Source of the DNA: Nioella halotolerans
GTDB taxonomy: Bacteria; Pseudomonadota; Alphaproteobacteria; Rhodobacterales; Rhodobacteraceae
DNA length: 64,000 nt
Assembly: GCA_003428585.1 (NCBI GenBank)
Contig: QVQC01000032.1
Span: forward strand, 62,001 to 126,000
Reading direction: 5' to 3'
Both the position numbers and the translations under genes were made by a program. Below the pieces are notes generated by a model. It saw only the letters and a program-made list of their open reading frames with translations, was not told the origin of the DNA and made no database searches. Below are positions 1 through 9,683 of this stretch, one piece after another. How positions within the stretch are numbered: the first letter of the stretch is position 1; each line of letters opens with the position of its first letter.

Positions 1-1
1 T

Positions 2-1189
2 ATCGTTTTCGGCAACGTGTCCTCGCCGCCCAATGCATGGGACATGGAACGCGGCAAAAGGCCCGGCGATTTCGAGACTTACAAGGAGTTCCTGAAGCTC
101 ACCCAGTATTTCAACTGCATCCATTTCGCCGGCGGCTACGCGCCGGAGCCGGTGGATGTTCACGCCTCGGTCCGGCATCTCGAATGCCTTTACGAAAAGT
201 TGACGCTGACCGACAAGGCGGCGCATGCCTATTCCCTTGGCAAGGAGCGGGTCGAGGACGTGATGGAAATGGTGCGCATCGCGGGCGGCCTCAGCCGGGA
301 AGAGTTCGAGGCGACCCCGCGGATGTATACCAACATCAACTCGGTCTCGCCGCTCAAGCACGATTTCCCGATGCTGGAGGGGGCGATGATCCTTGCGCGC
401 GCGCGGCAGGGGGTGATCGTGACGCCGTTCACGCTGGCGGGCGCCATGGCGCCGGTGACGATGTCCGGGGCGGTCACGCTCAGCCTTGCCGAAGCACTCG
501 CAGCGGTTGCCCTTTTGCAATACATATCCCCAGGTTGCCCGGTCGGGATCGGCACTTTCACGTCAAATGTCGACATGAAGTCCGGAGCGCCCGCTTTTGG
601 CACCCCGGAATACATGCGCGCCACGCAGATGACGGGGCAGATGGCCCGCTTCTACGGGGTGCCGATGCGCGCCAGCGGGGTCTGCGCCGCCAACGTACCC
701 GACGGGCAGGCGATGTGGGAGACCTCGAACTCGCTGTGGTCGGCGGTGCAATCGGGCACAAACATGGTTTACCACGCGGCGGGCTGGCTGGAAGGCGGGC
801 TGATCGCCTCGCCCGAGAAATTCATCATGGATTGCGAGATCCTTCAGATGATCCAGCGGTATTTCGAACCCGCGCTCTGGGCCACGGAGGAGGCGGATAT
901 CGCCATCGACGCGATCCGCGATGTCGGGCCGGGGGGGCATTATTTCGGCGTGCAGCACACGCAGGACCGGTACCAGAGCGCGTTTTACGCACCGATCGTC
1001 AGCGACTGGCGCAATTTCGAGGCGTGGGAGGCGACGGGCGGCATCTGGACGGCGGAGCGCGCGCACAAAACCTTCAAGATGATCATGGCGGAATTCGAGC
1101 CGCCGGCGATGGATGTGGCCATCAAGGAGGAGTTGCGCGCCTTCGTCGACCGGCGCATCGCGGAGGGCGGTGCGCCCACGGATTTCTGA
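2..1189 (+). CDS. MttB-family (trimethylamine methyltransferase-like) protein, 3' part
   Basis: C-terminal ~395 residues of an MttB-superfamily protein; the reading frame is open to the left edge, so the start lies outside the window (full members are about 500 residues). The family comprises cobalamin-dependent methyltransferases that demethylate trimethylamine, glycine betaine or similar quaternary amines and pass the methyl to a corrinoid protein. The frame has no internal TAG, fitting the non-pyrrolysine members abundant in Rhodobacterales rather than archaeal MttB. Gly/Ala-rich barrel segments such as TPFTLAGAMAPVTMSG are family-like. No corrinoid protein or RamA-type activator lies downstream; the next gene starts 85 bp later. 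The substrate cannot be told from sequence. Confidence 0.85.
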   Translation: MVFGNVSSPPNAWDMERGKRPGDFETYKEFLKLTQYFNCIHFAGGYAPEPVDVHASVRHLECLYEKLTLTDKAAHAYSLGKERVEDVMEMVRIAGGLSREEFEATPRMYTNINSVSPLKHDFPMLEGAMILARARQGVIVTPFTLAGAMAPVTMSGAVTLSLAEALAAVALLQYISPGCPVGIGTFTSNVDMKSGAPAFGTPEYMRATQMTGQMARFYGVPMRASGVCAANVPDGQAMWETSNSLWSAVQSGTNMVYHAAGWLEGGLIASPEKFIMDCEILQMIQRYFEPALWATEEADIAIDAIRDVGPGGHYFGVQHTQDRYQSAFYAPIVSDWRNFEAWEATGGIWTAERAHKTFKMIMAEFEPPAMDVAIKEELRAFVDRRIAEGGAPTDF

Positions 1190-1274
1190 ACCGTCGGCCG
1201 GGGCCGGGTGTCGTGGAAAGGATTCCTTAAGCTCTGCGCCCTATGACAGGGCAACGAGAGAGGGAGCCTGCGAC

Positions 1275-1862
1275 ATGCATGGGCTGGTGAACCGCGCCTT
1301 GCAGGGCTTTTTGTGCGACACCTATGACCGGGACACGTGGGCGGAGGTCCGCAACCAGGCCGGGCTGCCCGTCGACGGGTTCGAATCGATGCTGCATTAC
1401 GAGGATCGCCTGACCGAACAGGTGATCCTTGCCGCTGCACATGTGTTGCAGCGCGACCGCGCCAGCCTGCTGGAAGATGTGGGCACCTACCTGATTTCAC
1501 ACCCGAACCAGTCGGCGCTTCGGCGACTCATGCGCTTTGGCGGTGACAGTTTCTTCGATTTCCTGCAATCGCTCGATGACCTGTCGGGGCGCGCGCGGCT
1601 GGCGGTTCCGGATCTCGACATGCCGGACCTGCACATCCGCCACGACCGCAGCAACCGTTTCGTGCTGGATATCCGATGGGGCCTGCCGGGCATGGGGGCT
1701 GTCTTCGTCGGCGCGCTACGGGCGATGGCGGACGATTACGGCGCGCTCGCCTTCTTCGAGGCGGAGGTGCTGGAAGATGGCTGCGAGCAGGTGGTGATCG
1801 AACTGGTGGATCAGGCCTTCGCCTGCGGGCGCAGCTTCTCGCTTGGCGGGCGACCGGCATGA
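1275..1862 (+). CDS. H-NOX (HNOB) domain protein lacking the proximal heme histidine
   Basis: A 195-residue stand-alone H-NOX-like protein. H-NOX domains bind heme and sense NO or O2, usually controlling a cyclase or kinase encoded next door. The fold is recognisable: N-terminal MHGLVNRAL, YEDRLTEQV near 42-50, and FLQSLDDL near 96-103. In the family the residue after that last motif is the proximal heme His (consensus NLDxLH); here it is Ser104 (codon TCG at 1584-1586). The propionate-binding YxSxR also appears absent: the aligned positions read I133-R-W135-G-L137. His120 and His123 lie close by and could conceivably substitute. The ATG at 1275 follows a purine-rich GAGAGAGGGAG. The stop overlaps the next start (ATGA), so the two are translationally coupled. 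Family assignment is solid; heme binding is doubtful. Confidence 0.85.
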   Translation: MHGLVNRALQGFLCDTYDRDTWAEVRNQAGLPVDGFESMLHYEDRLTEQVILAAAHVLQRDRASLLEDVGTYLISHPNQSALRRLMRFGGDSFFDFLQSLDDLSGRARLAVPDLDMPDLHIRHDRSNRFVLDIRWGLPGMGAVFVGALRAMADDYGALAFFEAEVLEDGCEQVVIELVDQAFACGRSFSLGGRPA

Positions 1863-2878
1863 CGCGGCCGCGGATGGACCAGCTTGCCCTGTCGCGCCGG
1901 GCGCTCGACCGGTTGATGCCGATGCACCTGTGGTTCGCCGCGACGGGCGAGGTACTGCACACCGGGCCGACGCTGACCAAGATCGCGGGCGGCGCGGATC
2001 TGCGCGGCCAGCCGGTGCGCGACGTGGTGGAGATCCTGCGCCCCAAGGCCGCGGCCGGGTTGCCGGCGCTTTTGTCGCTCGAAGGGGCCCGCTTGCGGCT
2101 GTGCCTGCGCGGCAAGCCCGATCTGCCGCTGCGTGGCATGATCGTGGCGCTGCCCGCCGGGGTTGGCGGGCTGATCAACCTGTCGCTTGGCCTGTCCTTC
2201 GCCCGCGCGGTGTCGGACTGCAACCTGACGCTGAAGGATTTTGCCCCCTGCGACCAGACGGTTGACCTGCTTTACCTGCGCGAGGCCAATGCCGCCATCG
2301 CGCAGGAATCGCGCAACCTGACCGACCGGTTGCAATCGGCATGGGCGGCCGCGGAAGCGCAGGCGCTGACCGATACGCTGACCGGGCTGGCCAACCGCCG
2401 GGCGATGGATGCCGCCCTGCAGGCGATGGTCGACGAGCCGCTGCCGCGCTTTGGGCTGATGCATCTCGACCTCGATTTCTTCAAGGAGGTGAACGACACG
2501 CTCGGCCATGCGGCGGGGGATCACGTGCTGACCCGCGCCGCCGATATCCTGCGCGCCGAGATCCGGGCCGGCGATATCGTGGCACGGGTCGGCGGCGACG
2601 AGTTTGTCCTGCTGTTCCGCGACTGCGACGATCCCGACCTTCTGGAGGCGATCGCCGCGCGGTTGATTTCGCGGCTGGAGGAGCCGATCAGCATCGAGGG
2701 TCAGCCTTGCCGGATCTCCGCCAGCGCCGGGTCTGTCCTGGCCTCGCATTACGAGCGGCCCGACCGCGACAAGATGCTCAACGACGCCGATCTCGCGCTC
2801 TACGCCTCCAAGAACCGGGGGCGGGCGCAGCATACCTTGTTCAGCGACGCGCTTCTGGCGCCGCTGCGGCACAATTGA
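1859..2878 (+). CDS. HNOBA-GGDEF diguanylate cyclase
   Basis: A 339-residue cytoplasmic protein. Residues ~15-145 look like the HNOBA (heme NO-binding associated, PAS-like) domain of soluble guanylate cyclases: MPMHLWFAATGEVLHTG, VVEILRP, LRGMIVALP, and a closing DQTVDLLYLREAN. A helical linker (~145-170) leads to a GGDEF domain (DTLTGLANRR near 175). The signature GGDEF is intact at 245-249, with an RxxD inhibitory site at R236-D239, five residues upstream. It should therefore make c-di-GMP with product inhibition. With the H-NOX-like protein just upstream (4-bp overlap) it resembles a soluble guanylate cyclase split into two chains with a GGDEF output. No EAL domain is present. Confidence 0.9.
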   Translation: MTRPRMDQLALSRRALDRLMPMHLWFAATGEVLHTGPTLTKIAGGADLRGQPVRDVVEILRPKAAAGLPALLSLEGARLRLCLRGKPDLPLRGMIVALPAGVGGLINLSLGLSFARAVSDCNLTLKDFAPCDQTVDLLYLREANAAIAQESRNLTDRLQSAWAAAEAQALTDTLTGLANRRAMDAALQAMVDEPLPRFGLMHLDLDFFKEVNDTLGHAAGDHVLTRAADILRAEIRAGDIVARVGGDEFVLLFRDCDDPDLLEAIAARLISRLEEPISIEGQPCRISASAGSVLASHYERPDRDKMLNDADLALYASKNRGRAQHTLFSDALLAPLRHN

Positions 2879-2929
2879 TCGCCCCGCAACATGAACAAGG
2901 GAACGCAAGCCTCTGATCTTGCGTGGCGA

Positions 2930-5900
2930 TCAGGTGGCGGGGCTGGCTTGCAGGCTTTGCACGCCGACATCGCCCTCGCGCGCCGCGCGCATCGCCAGCG
3001 CGGCGGAATGCGCCCCGGCGGCGGTGGTGAAATAGGGGATCCTGTCGTACAGCGCGACGGAGCGGATGTCGCGGCTGTCCTCCACCGCTTGCGCGCCTTC
3101 GGTCGTGTTCATGACAAGGTCGATCTCGCCATCCTTCAGCCGGTCGACGATGTTCGGGCGTCCCTCGTAAACCTTGTTCACGGTCTCGCAGGCCAGCGCG
3201 TGGCCTTCCAGCCAGCCGGCGGTGCCGCGCGTGGCGACAAGGGTGAAGCCGAGATCGATCAGGATCTGCGCCGCCTCCAGCATCAGCACCCCCTTGTCGG
3301 CATCCCGGATCGACACGAAAACGCGTCCGCCTGTCGGCAGGACGACACCGGCGCCAAGCTGCGCCTTGAGGAAAGCGCGGGGAAAGGAGATGTCCCAGCC
3401 CATGACCTCGCCGGTGGACCGCATCTCGGGGCCGAGGATCGTGTCGACGCCGGGGAAACGGGCGAAGGGCAGCACCGCCTCCTTGACGGAAAACCACGGC
3501 ATCATCGGATCGGCCAGCGTCATCGGATCGGCCTCGGGCAGGGTGCCGGGCTTGGCATTCTCGGGGTAGGGCGGGCGCAGCGGGAAATCCGAGAGCGGTT
3601 CGCCCGCCATCAACCGCGCTGCGATCGAGGCGATGGCGCTGTCGGTGGCCTTGGCCACGAAGGGAACGGTGCGGCTGGCGCGCGGGTTGACCTCGATCAG
3701 GTAGACCTCGCCATCCTTGACCGCGAATTGCACGTTCATCAGGCCGACTACGTTGAGCGCCAGCGCCAGCGCGCGGGTCTGTTCGCGGATCACGTCGAGC
3801 ACGTCGCCGGGTAGCGAATAGGGTGGCAGCGAGCAGGCGGAATCGCCCGAATGCACGCCCGCCTCCTCGATATGTTGCATGATGCCGGCGATATGCACGT
3901 CGCGCCCGTCGCAAAGCGCATCGACATCCAGTTCGGTTGCGCCGTCAAGGTAGCTGTCCAGAAGCACCGGGCTGTCACCCGAGACCACCACCGCCTCGGC
4001 GATGTAGCGGCGCAGGTGATCCATGTCGCGCACGATCTCCATCGCGCGTCCGCCCAACACGTAGGAGGGGCGGATCACGAGGGGAAAGCCGATCTCTTCG
4101 GCCAGGGCGAGGGCGCGTTCGTCGGTCGAGGCGATCGCGTTCTTGGGCTGTTTCAGGTCCAGCCGGTTGACAAGGTCCTGGAACCGCTCCCGGTCCTCGG
4201 CGAGGTCGATCGCATCGGGCGACGTGCCGAGGATCGGGATGCCCGCCGCGTGCAGCGCATTGGCCAGTTTCAGCGGCGTCTGGCCGCCGAACTGCACGAT
4301 CACCCCGTGCAGCGTTCCGGCCTCCTGCTCGATGCGCAGGATCTCCATCACGTGTTCCAGCGTCAGCGGTTCGAAATAAAGCCGGTCGGAGGTGTCGTAA
4401 TCGGTCGAGACGGTTTCGGGGTTGCAGTTGACCATGATCGTCTCGTAGCCCGCGTCCGACAGGGCGAAACAGGCGTGACAGCAGCAATAGTCAAATTCGA
4501 TGCCCTGCCCGATCCGGTTGGGCCCGCCGCCCAAAATCACGACTTTCCGGGCAGTTGTAGGGCGTGCTTCACATTCCGCCTCGCCCATGACGCTGTGTTC
4601 ATATGTTGAATACATGTAAGGCGTCTGCGCCTCGAATTCCGCCGCGCAGGTGTCGATCCGCTTGAACTGCGCCACGACGCCGAGGTTCTGGCGCGCCCGG
4701 CGCACGTTGTCTTCCGTCCGGCCCGTGAGCTTGGCCAGCCGTGCATCGGTGAAGCCCATCATCTTGAGACCGCGCAGCCCTTGCTCGGTCATCGGCAGGC
4801 CGTCCTTGCGGATCTGCGCCTCGGTATCCATGATCTCGCGGATCCGCGCGAGGAACCACGGATCGTAGGCGGTGATGGCCCCGATCTCGTCATCGCTGAA
4901 GCCCTCGCGCATCGCCTGCGCGATCACCCGTAGCCGGTCCGGCGTCTGGTCGGCGAGCGCCCGGGAAATGGCGGCCTTGTCGGGTGCGCCGGGAATGGCG
5001 ATCTCGTCGAAGCCGGTAAGCCCGGTTTCCATCGAGGCGAGCGCCTTCTGAACGGATTCGTGAAAGCTGCGGCCGATGGCCATTGCCTCGCCCACCGATT
5101 TCATCGCCGTGGTCAGGTGCGGCTCGGATCCGGGGAATTTCTCGAAGGCGAAGCGCGGGATCTTGGTGACGACATAGTCGATGGTCGGCTCGAAGCTGGC
5201 GGGCGTCACCTTGGTGATGTCGTTGTCCAACTCGTCGAGCGTGTAGCCCACGGCCAGTTTCGCGGCGATCTTGGCAATCGGGAACCCCGTGGCCTTGGAG
5301 GCGAGCGCGGAGGAGCGCGACACGCGCGGATTCATCTCGATCACCACCATGCGCCCGTCTTCAGGGTTGATCGCCCATTGCACGTTCGACCCGCCGGTTT
5401 CCACGCCGATCTCGCGCAGCACCGCGATGGAGCCGTTGCGCATGATCTGGTATTCCTTGTCTGTCAGCGTCAGCGCCGGCGCGACGGTGATGGAATCGCC
5501 GGTATGCACGCCCATCGGGTCCACGTTCTCGATGGAACAGACGATGATCGCGTTGTCGGCCTTGTCGCGCACCACCTCCATCTCGAATTCCTTCCAACCC
5601 AGAAGGCTTTCATCGACGAGGATCTGGTTCACCGGGCTCGCATCCATGCCTGACCGGCAATAGTGGATGTAATCCTCGCGGTTGTAGGCGACGCCGCCGC
5701 CGGTGCCGCCAAGCGTGTAGGCAGGGCGGATGATGGCCGGCAGGCCGATATCCTCCAGCGCGTCAAGCGCCACTTGAACGCCGGCGTCCAGGTCCGCGTC
5801 GCCGTTGTCTTTCTTCGGGGCGGTCACGATGGTCGCGCGGGGGTTTTCCAGCCCGATCCGGTCCATCGCCTCGCGGAACAGCTTGCGGTCCTCGGCCATC

Positions 5901-6271
5901 TCGATGGCCTCGCGCCGGGCGCCGATCATCTCGACGCCGAACTTTTCCAGCACGCCCATGTCTTCCAGCGCGAGGCTGGTGTTGAGCCCGGTCTGCCCGC
6001 CCATCGTCGGCAACAGCGCGTCGGGGCGTTCCTTCTCGATGATCTTGGCGACGATCTCGGGCGTGATCGGCTCGATATAGGTGGCGTCGGCAAGGCCGGG
6101 GTCGGTCATGATCGTCGCCGGGTTGGAATTGACGAGGATCACCCGGTAGCCTTCTTCGCGCAGCGCCTTGCAGGCTTGGGCGCCGGAATAGTCGAACTCG
6201 CAGGCCTGCCCGATCACGATCGGCCCCGCGCCGATGATCATGATGGACTGGATATCGGTTCTTTTCGGCAT
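2930..6271 (-). CDS. carB: Carbamoyl-phosphate synthase large subunit
   Basis: A 1113-residue CarB, normal length for alphaproteobacteria. It makes carbamoyl phosphate from bicarbonate, glutamine-derived ammonia and two ATP for pyrimidine and arginine synthesis. The N-terminus [20 protein letters not shown] begins the first carboxyphosphate/ATP-grasp half. The second half repeats it ([21 protein letters not shown]), and the last ~140 residues are the methylglyoxal-synthase-like allosteric domain. The small subunit gene carA is not adjacent, as is common in this group. It lies downstream of cfa on the same strand but has its own promoter-like sequence and a strong leader hairpin. Confidence 0.98.
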   Translation of the reverse strand: MPKRTDIQSIMIIGAGPIVIGQACEFDYSGAQACKALREEGYRVILVNSNPATIMTDPGLADATYIEPITPEIVAKIIEKERPDALLPTMGGQTGLNTSLALEDMGVLEKFGVEMIGARREAIEMAEDRKLFREAMDRIGLENPRATIVTAPKKDNGDADLDAGVQVALDALEDIGLPAIIRPAYTLGGTGGGVAYNREDYIHYCRSGMDASPVNQILVDESLLGWKEFEMEVVRDKADNAIIVCSIENVDPMGVHTGDSITVAPALTLTDKEYQIMRNGSIAVLREIGVETGGSNVQWAINPEDGRMVVIEMNPRVSRSSALASKATGFPIAKIAAKLAVGYTLDELDNDITKVTPASFEPTIDYVVTKIPRFAFEKFPGSEPHLTTAMKSVGEAMAIGRSFHESVQKALASMETGLTGFDEIAIPGAPDKAAISRALADQTPDRLRVIAQAMREGFSDDEIGAITAYDPWFLARIREIMDTEAQIRKDGLPMTEQGLRGLKMMGFTDARLAKLTGRTEDNVRRARQNLGVVAQFKRIDTCAAEFEAQTPYMYSTYEHSVMGEAECEARPTTARKVVILGGGPNRIGQGIEFDYCCCHACFALSDAGYETIMVNCNPETVSTDYDTSDRLYFEPLTLEHVMEILRIEQEAGTLHGVIVQFGGQTPLKLANALHAAGIPILGTSPDAIDLAEDRERFQDLVNRLDLKQPKNAIASTDERALALAEEIGFPLVIRPSYVLGGRAMEIVRDMDHLRRYIAEAVVVSGDSPVLLDSYLDGATELDVDALCDGRDVHIAGIMQHIEEAGVHSGDSACSLPPYSLPGDVLDVIREQTRALALALNVVGLMNVQFAVKDGEVYLIEVNPRASRTVPFVAKATDSAIASIAARLMAGEPLSDFPLRPPYPENAKPGTLPEADPMTLADPMMPWFSVKEAVLPFARFPGVDTILGPEMRSTGEVMGWDISFPRAFLKAQLGAGVVLPTGGRVFVSIRDADKGVLMLEAAQILIDLGFTLVATRGTAGWLEGHALACETVNKVYEGRPNIVDRLKDGEIDLVMNTTEGAQAVEDSRDIRSVALYDRIPYFTTAAGAHSAALAMRAAREGDVGVQSLQASPAT

Positions 6272-6288
6272 GGTTTACCCCCGGGCAG

Positions 6289-6330
6289 CAGGCATGGGCG
6301 CGCGGGGTGATCCCGCGCGCAAATTGCCTG
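6289..6330 (-). promoter_or_regulatory. Long hairpin in the carB 5' leader
   Basis: Between cfa and carB lies a nested inverted repeat. The inner arms GCGCGCGGG (6298-6306) and CCCGCGCGC (6312-6320) pair perfectly around a 5-nt loop. The outer arms CAGGCA (6289-6294) and TGCCTG (6325-6330) also pair. It sits just downstream of the predicted carB promoter, so it would form at or near the 5' end of the carB transcript. There is no U-run in either direction, so it is not a textbook intrinsic terminator; a stability or leader role is an inference. Confidence 0.55.
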
Positions 6331-6331
6331 C

Positions 6332-6359
6332 GTTATAGGGATGGTGCATCTGTGTGCAA
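6332..6359 (-). promoter_or_regulatory. Predicted sigma70-type promoter of carB
   Basis: Read on the minus strand: TTGCAC (6359-6354), 16-nt spacer, TATAAC (6337-6332). The -10 differs from consensus at one position. It lies about 60 bp upstream of the carB start and downstream of the cfa stop, so carB can be transcribed independently of cfa. Confidence 0.5.
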
Positions 6360-6372
6360 GGGGGTCCGCGGC

Positions 6373-7575
6373 CTAGCCCGGGTAAAGGTAGTCGCGCGTC
6401 AGCGGCACCGCGTCGGGGCGCTTGGCAAGCTGGTACTGGAACACCAGTTGGCGGGCGTTGCGAAAGGTCATCTCGCTGGCCTTGAGGTAGTAGCGCCACA
6501 TCCGCACGAAGCGGTCATCGTAAAGTTCCGCCGCCTCGTCCGCATGGGCCATGAAACGGTCATACCAGTGCGACAGCGTCTTGGCGTAGTGCAGGCGCCA
6601 CATTTCCACGTCCATCGGGTAAAGCCCCGACCTTTCCACCGCCGCCGACATTTCCGAGAGGGCCGGGATATAGCCGCCGGGGAAGATATACTTGGCGATC
6701 CACGGGCTGGTGGTGCCGGGCGGCGTGGCCCGCCCGATCGAGTGGATCAGGGCGACGCCGTCCGGGGTCAGCCGGTCGCGCACGGTGTCGAAATACTGCC
6801 GGTAATGCGGCACGCCGACATGTTCGAACATGCCGACCGACACGACCCGGTCGAATTGTCCCGTGACGTCGCGGTAATCCATCATCTCGAAGCGCACCTT
6901 GTTCGACAGGCCCGCCGCCTCGGCCCGCTGGCGGGCATAGGTCAGTTGCTCGGTCGACAGCGTCACGCCTAGAACCTCGGCCCCGAAATCGCGCGCCAGC
7001 GTCAACGCCATGCCGCCCCAGCCGCAGCCGATATCGAAGACGCGCATCCCCGGCTCAAGGCAAAGCTTGCGCCCGATATGCGTTTTCTTGGCCTCCTGCG
7101 CCTCTTCCAGCGTCATGTCGGGGCGCGGGAAATAGGCGCAGGAATACTGCCGGTCGGTATCGAGGAACATGTCGTAGAGCTTGGCCGACAGGTCATAATG
7201 GTGGGCGACGTTCTGCCGCGCCCGGTGCGCCGGGTTCCACTGGTCGACACGGCGCCGCGCCACCCGGCCGGCGACGGTCAGCTTGCGCCACCAAAAGCCA
7301 TGCGCGCGGTCGAGGTTGCGGCTGAGGAAATCGTGCACGCTGTGGACATCGTCATCGCCGAAGGTGATGCGTCCGTCCGTGTAGCCTTCGCCAAGCGCCA
7401 TGTCGGGCGACAGCACAAGCTTGCGCGGCAGGTCGCCACCGTGAAGGGTGATCGACACCTCCGGCCCCGGCTCGGCGCCGCGATACTGGCGCTGCGTGCC
7501 GTCGGGCATCCTCAGATCCAGCGCGCCGACCGTCACGAAGCCGCGCAGAACGTTTTCGAGTAGCCTGTCCCACAT
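6373..7575 (-). CDS. cfa: Cyclopropane-fatty-acyl-phospholipid synthase family methyltransferase
   Basis: A 400-residue SAM-dependent enzyme of the CFA synthase family, which adds a methylene bridge to unsaturated acyl chains of membrane phospholipids. The N-terminal ~120 residues are the lipid-binding domain ([20 protein letters not shown]). The SAM site is [12 protein letters not shown] near 178-189. The VGMFEHVG and YIFPGGYIP motifs are typical of the family, as are the bicarbonate-site HHYDLS and YSCAYF segments. The C-terminus ends [16 protein letters not shown]...LTRDYLYPG. Divergent from aspS. Some homologues modify other acyl positions, so the exact product is not certain. Confidence 0.92.
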   Translation of the reverse strand: MWDRLLENVLRGFVTVGALDLRMPDGTQRQYRGAEPGPEVSITLHGGDLPRKLVLSPDMALGEGYTDGRITFGDDDVHSVHDFLSRNLDRAHGFWWRKLTVAGRVARRRVDQWNPAHRARQNVAHHYDLSAKLYDMFLDTDRQYSCAYFPRPDMTLEEAQEAKKTHIGRKLCLEPGMRVFDIGCGWGGMALTLARDFGAEVLGVTLSTEQLTYARQRAEAAGLSNKVRFEMMDYRDVTGQFDRVVSVGMFEHVGVPHYRQYFDTVRDRLTPDGVALIHSIGRATPPGTTSPWIAKYIFPGGYIPALSEMSAAVERSGLYPMDVEMWRLHYAKTLSHWYDRFMAHADEAAELYDDRFVRMWRYYLKASEMTFRNARQLVFQYQLAKRPDAVPLTRDYLYPG

Positions 7576-7707
7576 CGCCCTCGACCCTCCGTCTTCTCAG
7601 GTGGTTGCTGTTACCTGTTCCGGCGGCCAGTTTGCCAAAGTCTGCCGGAAATGGAAGGAAACCTTTGCAATCGGCTTTCCACCCCCGGATCGGGCCGCCG
7701 CGCAGCC

Positions 7708-7736
7708 TTGACTTCCCCGCGCGCAGCTTGTGTATC
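7708..7736 (+). promoter_or_regulatory. Possible aspS promoter
   Basis: TTGACT (7708-7713), 17-nt spacer, then a poor -10 (TGTATC, 7731-7736) about 40 bp upstream of the aspS start, in the 198-bp divergent region between cfa and aspS. The -35 is good and the -10 weak, so this is tentative. Confidence 0.35.
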
Positions 7737-7773
7737 GGCAGCCGAAGATTGCCAGCCCCGAAGGACACCCGCG

Positions 7774-9552
7774 ATGCATGCTTTCCGCAGCCATACCTGC
7801 GCCGACCTGACCAAGGACAATGTGGGCCAGACCGTGCGTCTTTCCGGCTGGGTCCATCGCCGCCGCGACCATGGCGGCGTGATCTTCATCGACCTGCGCG
7901 ACCATTTCGGGGTAACGCAGGTCCTGTGCGATGCCGACAGCCCGGTCTTCGACGCGGTCGAACACCTGCGCGCCGAGTATTGCGTGCGCATCGACGGCAC
8001 GGTGAAGGCGCGCGACCCCGAATTGATCAACCCTAGGCTGCCCACCGGCGAGATCGAGGTCTATATCCGCGACATGGAAATCCTCGGCGGCGTCAATGGC
8101 GACCTGCCGCTTCAGGTCTTCGGCGATCAGGATTACCCCGAGGAAACGCGCCTGCGCTATCGCTACCTCGACCTGCGGCGCGAGAAGATGCAGGCCAACA
8201 TGACCCTGCGCGCCGATGTCGTGCGCTCCATCCGGCAGCGGATGTGGAATATCGGGTTCAACGAGTTCCAGACGCCGATCATCACCGCCTCCAGTCCCGA
8301 AGGCGCGCGCGATTTCCTCGTGCCGTCGCGCCTGCATCCGGGCAAGTTCTACGCGCTGCCGCAGGCGCCGCAGCAATTCAAGCAACTGCTCATGGTGTCG
8401 GGGTTCGACAAGTATTTCCAGATCGCGCCGTGCTTCCGCGACGAAGACCCGCGCGCCGACCGATCGCCCACCGATTTCTACCAGCTCGACATGGAAATGT
8501 CCTTCGTCACCCAGCAGGACGTGTTCGACACGATCCAGCCGGTGATCGAGGGCGTGTTCGAGGAGTTCGGCGGGGGCCACACGGTCGACAAGCACTGGCC
8601 GCAGATCAGCTACCGCGACGCGGCCCTGTGGTACGGCACCGACAAGCCCGACCTGCGCAACCCGATCAAGATGGCCGATGTCAGCGCGCATTTCCGCGGC
8701 TCGGGCTTTGCCATCTTCGCCAAGATCCTCGAACAGGAGGGCACGCAGGTGCGCGCGATCCCGGCCCCCACCGGCGGCAGCCGCAAGTTCTGCGACCGGA
8801 TGAACAAGTTCGCGCAAGAACAGGGCTTGCCGGGGATGGGCTACATCTTCTGGCGCGACGGCGAGGACGGGCTGGAAGCGGCCGGGCCACTGGCCAAGAA
8901 CATCGGCCCCGAGCGGACCGAGGCGATCCGCCAGCAGCTCAAGCTCGGCAAGGGCGACGCGGCCTTCTTCCTCGGCGGCAAGCCCGAGACGTTCGAGGCC
9001 GTCGCCGGCCGCGCCCGCAGCGTGATCGGCGAGGAGCTGGGCCTGATCGACACCAACCGCTTCGCCTTCGCGTGGATCGTCGATTTCCCGATGTACGAAG
9101 CCGACCCGGAAACCGGCGCGGTGGATTTCAGCCACAATCCCTTTTCCATGCCGCAGGGCGGGATGGCGGCGCTGGCGGGTGATCCGCTCGACGTGATGGG
9201 CTACCAGTATGACCTTGCCTGCAACGGCTACGAGCTTGTCTCGGGCGCGATCCGCAACCACAAGCCCGAGATCATGTTCAAGGCGTTCGAGCTTGCAGGC
9301 TACGGCGCCGACGAGGTGAAGAAGCGCTTTGGCGGCATGGTCAATGCCTTCCAGTACGGCGCGCCGCCCCATGGCGGTTGCGCGGCGGGCATCGACCGGA
9401 TCGTGATGCTGCTGGCCGACGAGGCCAATATCCGCGAGGTCATGCTGTTCCCGATGAATCAGCGCGCCGAAGACCTGATGATGAACGCGCCTTCCGATCC
9501 GTCGCCGGAGCAGTTGATGGAACTGGGGCTTCGGGTGATCCCGCAGGACTAG
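7774..9552 (+). CDS. aspS: Aspartate--tRNA ligase
   Basis: A 592-residue bacterial-type class II AspRS. The OB-fold anticodon-binding domain comes first ([20 protein letters not shown] near 21-40), then the catalytic core with motif 2 [17 protein letters not shown] insertion domain sits in the middle, and the C-terminal motif 3 reads [15 protein letters not shown]. Length matches alphaproteobacterial AspRS. The ATG at 7774 is chosen because homologues start [12 protein letters not shown]; the open frame extends further upstream without similarity. A strong terminator follows. Confidence 0.98.
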   Translation: MHAFRSHTCADLTKDNVGQTVRLSGWVHRRRDHGGVIFIDLRDHFGVTQVLCDADSPVFDAVEHLRAEYCVRIDGTVKARDPELINPRLPTGEIEVYIRDMEILGGVNGDLPLQVFGDQDYPEETRLRYRYLDLRREKMQANMTLRADVVRSIRQRMWNIGFNEFQTPIITASSPEGARDFLVPSRLHPGKFYALPQAPQQFKQLLMVSGFDKYFQIAPCFRDEDPRADRSPTDFYQLDMEMSFVTQQDVFDTIQPVIEGVFEEFGGGHTVDKHWPQISYRDAALWYGTDKPDLRNPIKMADVSAHFRGSGFAIFAKILEQEGTQVRAIPAPTGGSRKFCDRMNKFAQEQGLPGMGYIFWRDGEDGLEAAGPLAKNIGPERTEAIRQQLKLGKGDAAFFLGGKPETFEAVAGRARSVIGEELGLIDTNRFAFAWIVDFPMYEADPETGAVDFSHNPFSMPQGGMAALAGDPLDVMGYQYDLACNGYELVSGAIRNHKPEIMFKAFELAGYGADEVKKRFGGMVNAFQYGAPPHGGCAAGIDRIVMLLADEANIREVMLFPMNQRAEDLMMNAPSDPSPEQLMELGLRVIPQD

Positions 9553-9578
9553 GATACCCGTGGCGCGCGTGGCAGACG

Positions 9579-9604
9579 CCCGGCGGCGTGCCGCCGGGTT
9601 TTTT
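9579..9604 (+). terminator. Intrinsic terminator of aspS
   Basis: Perfect 8-bp stem CCCGGCGG (9579-9586) / CCGCCGGG (9591-9598) with loop CGTG, followed directly by six T (9599-9604), 26 bp after the aspS stop. Confidence 0.92.
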
Positions 9605-9683
9605 CGTGTCCGCACCGTTCAGCTTTGGGATCTGCGCCCGCATGGCCTATGATGCGTGAAACTTCACGCGTCCGGACAGTGCC

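Noticed and set aside
2..1189. Pyrrolysine-containing MttB
   Set aside because: No in-frame TAG occurs in the visible part and no pyl genes are present; the non-pyrrolysine family is the better reading.
7597..9615. 672-codon minus-strand open frame opposite aspS
   Set aside because: Antisense shadow of aspS; composition is His/Arg/Ala-rich without recognisable domains.
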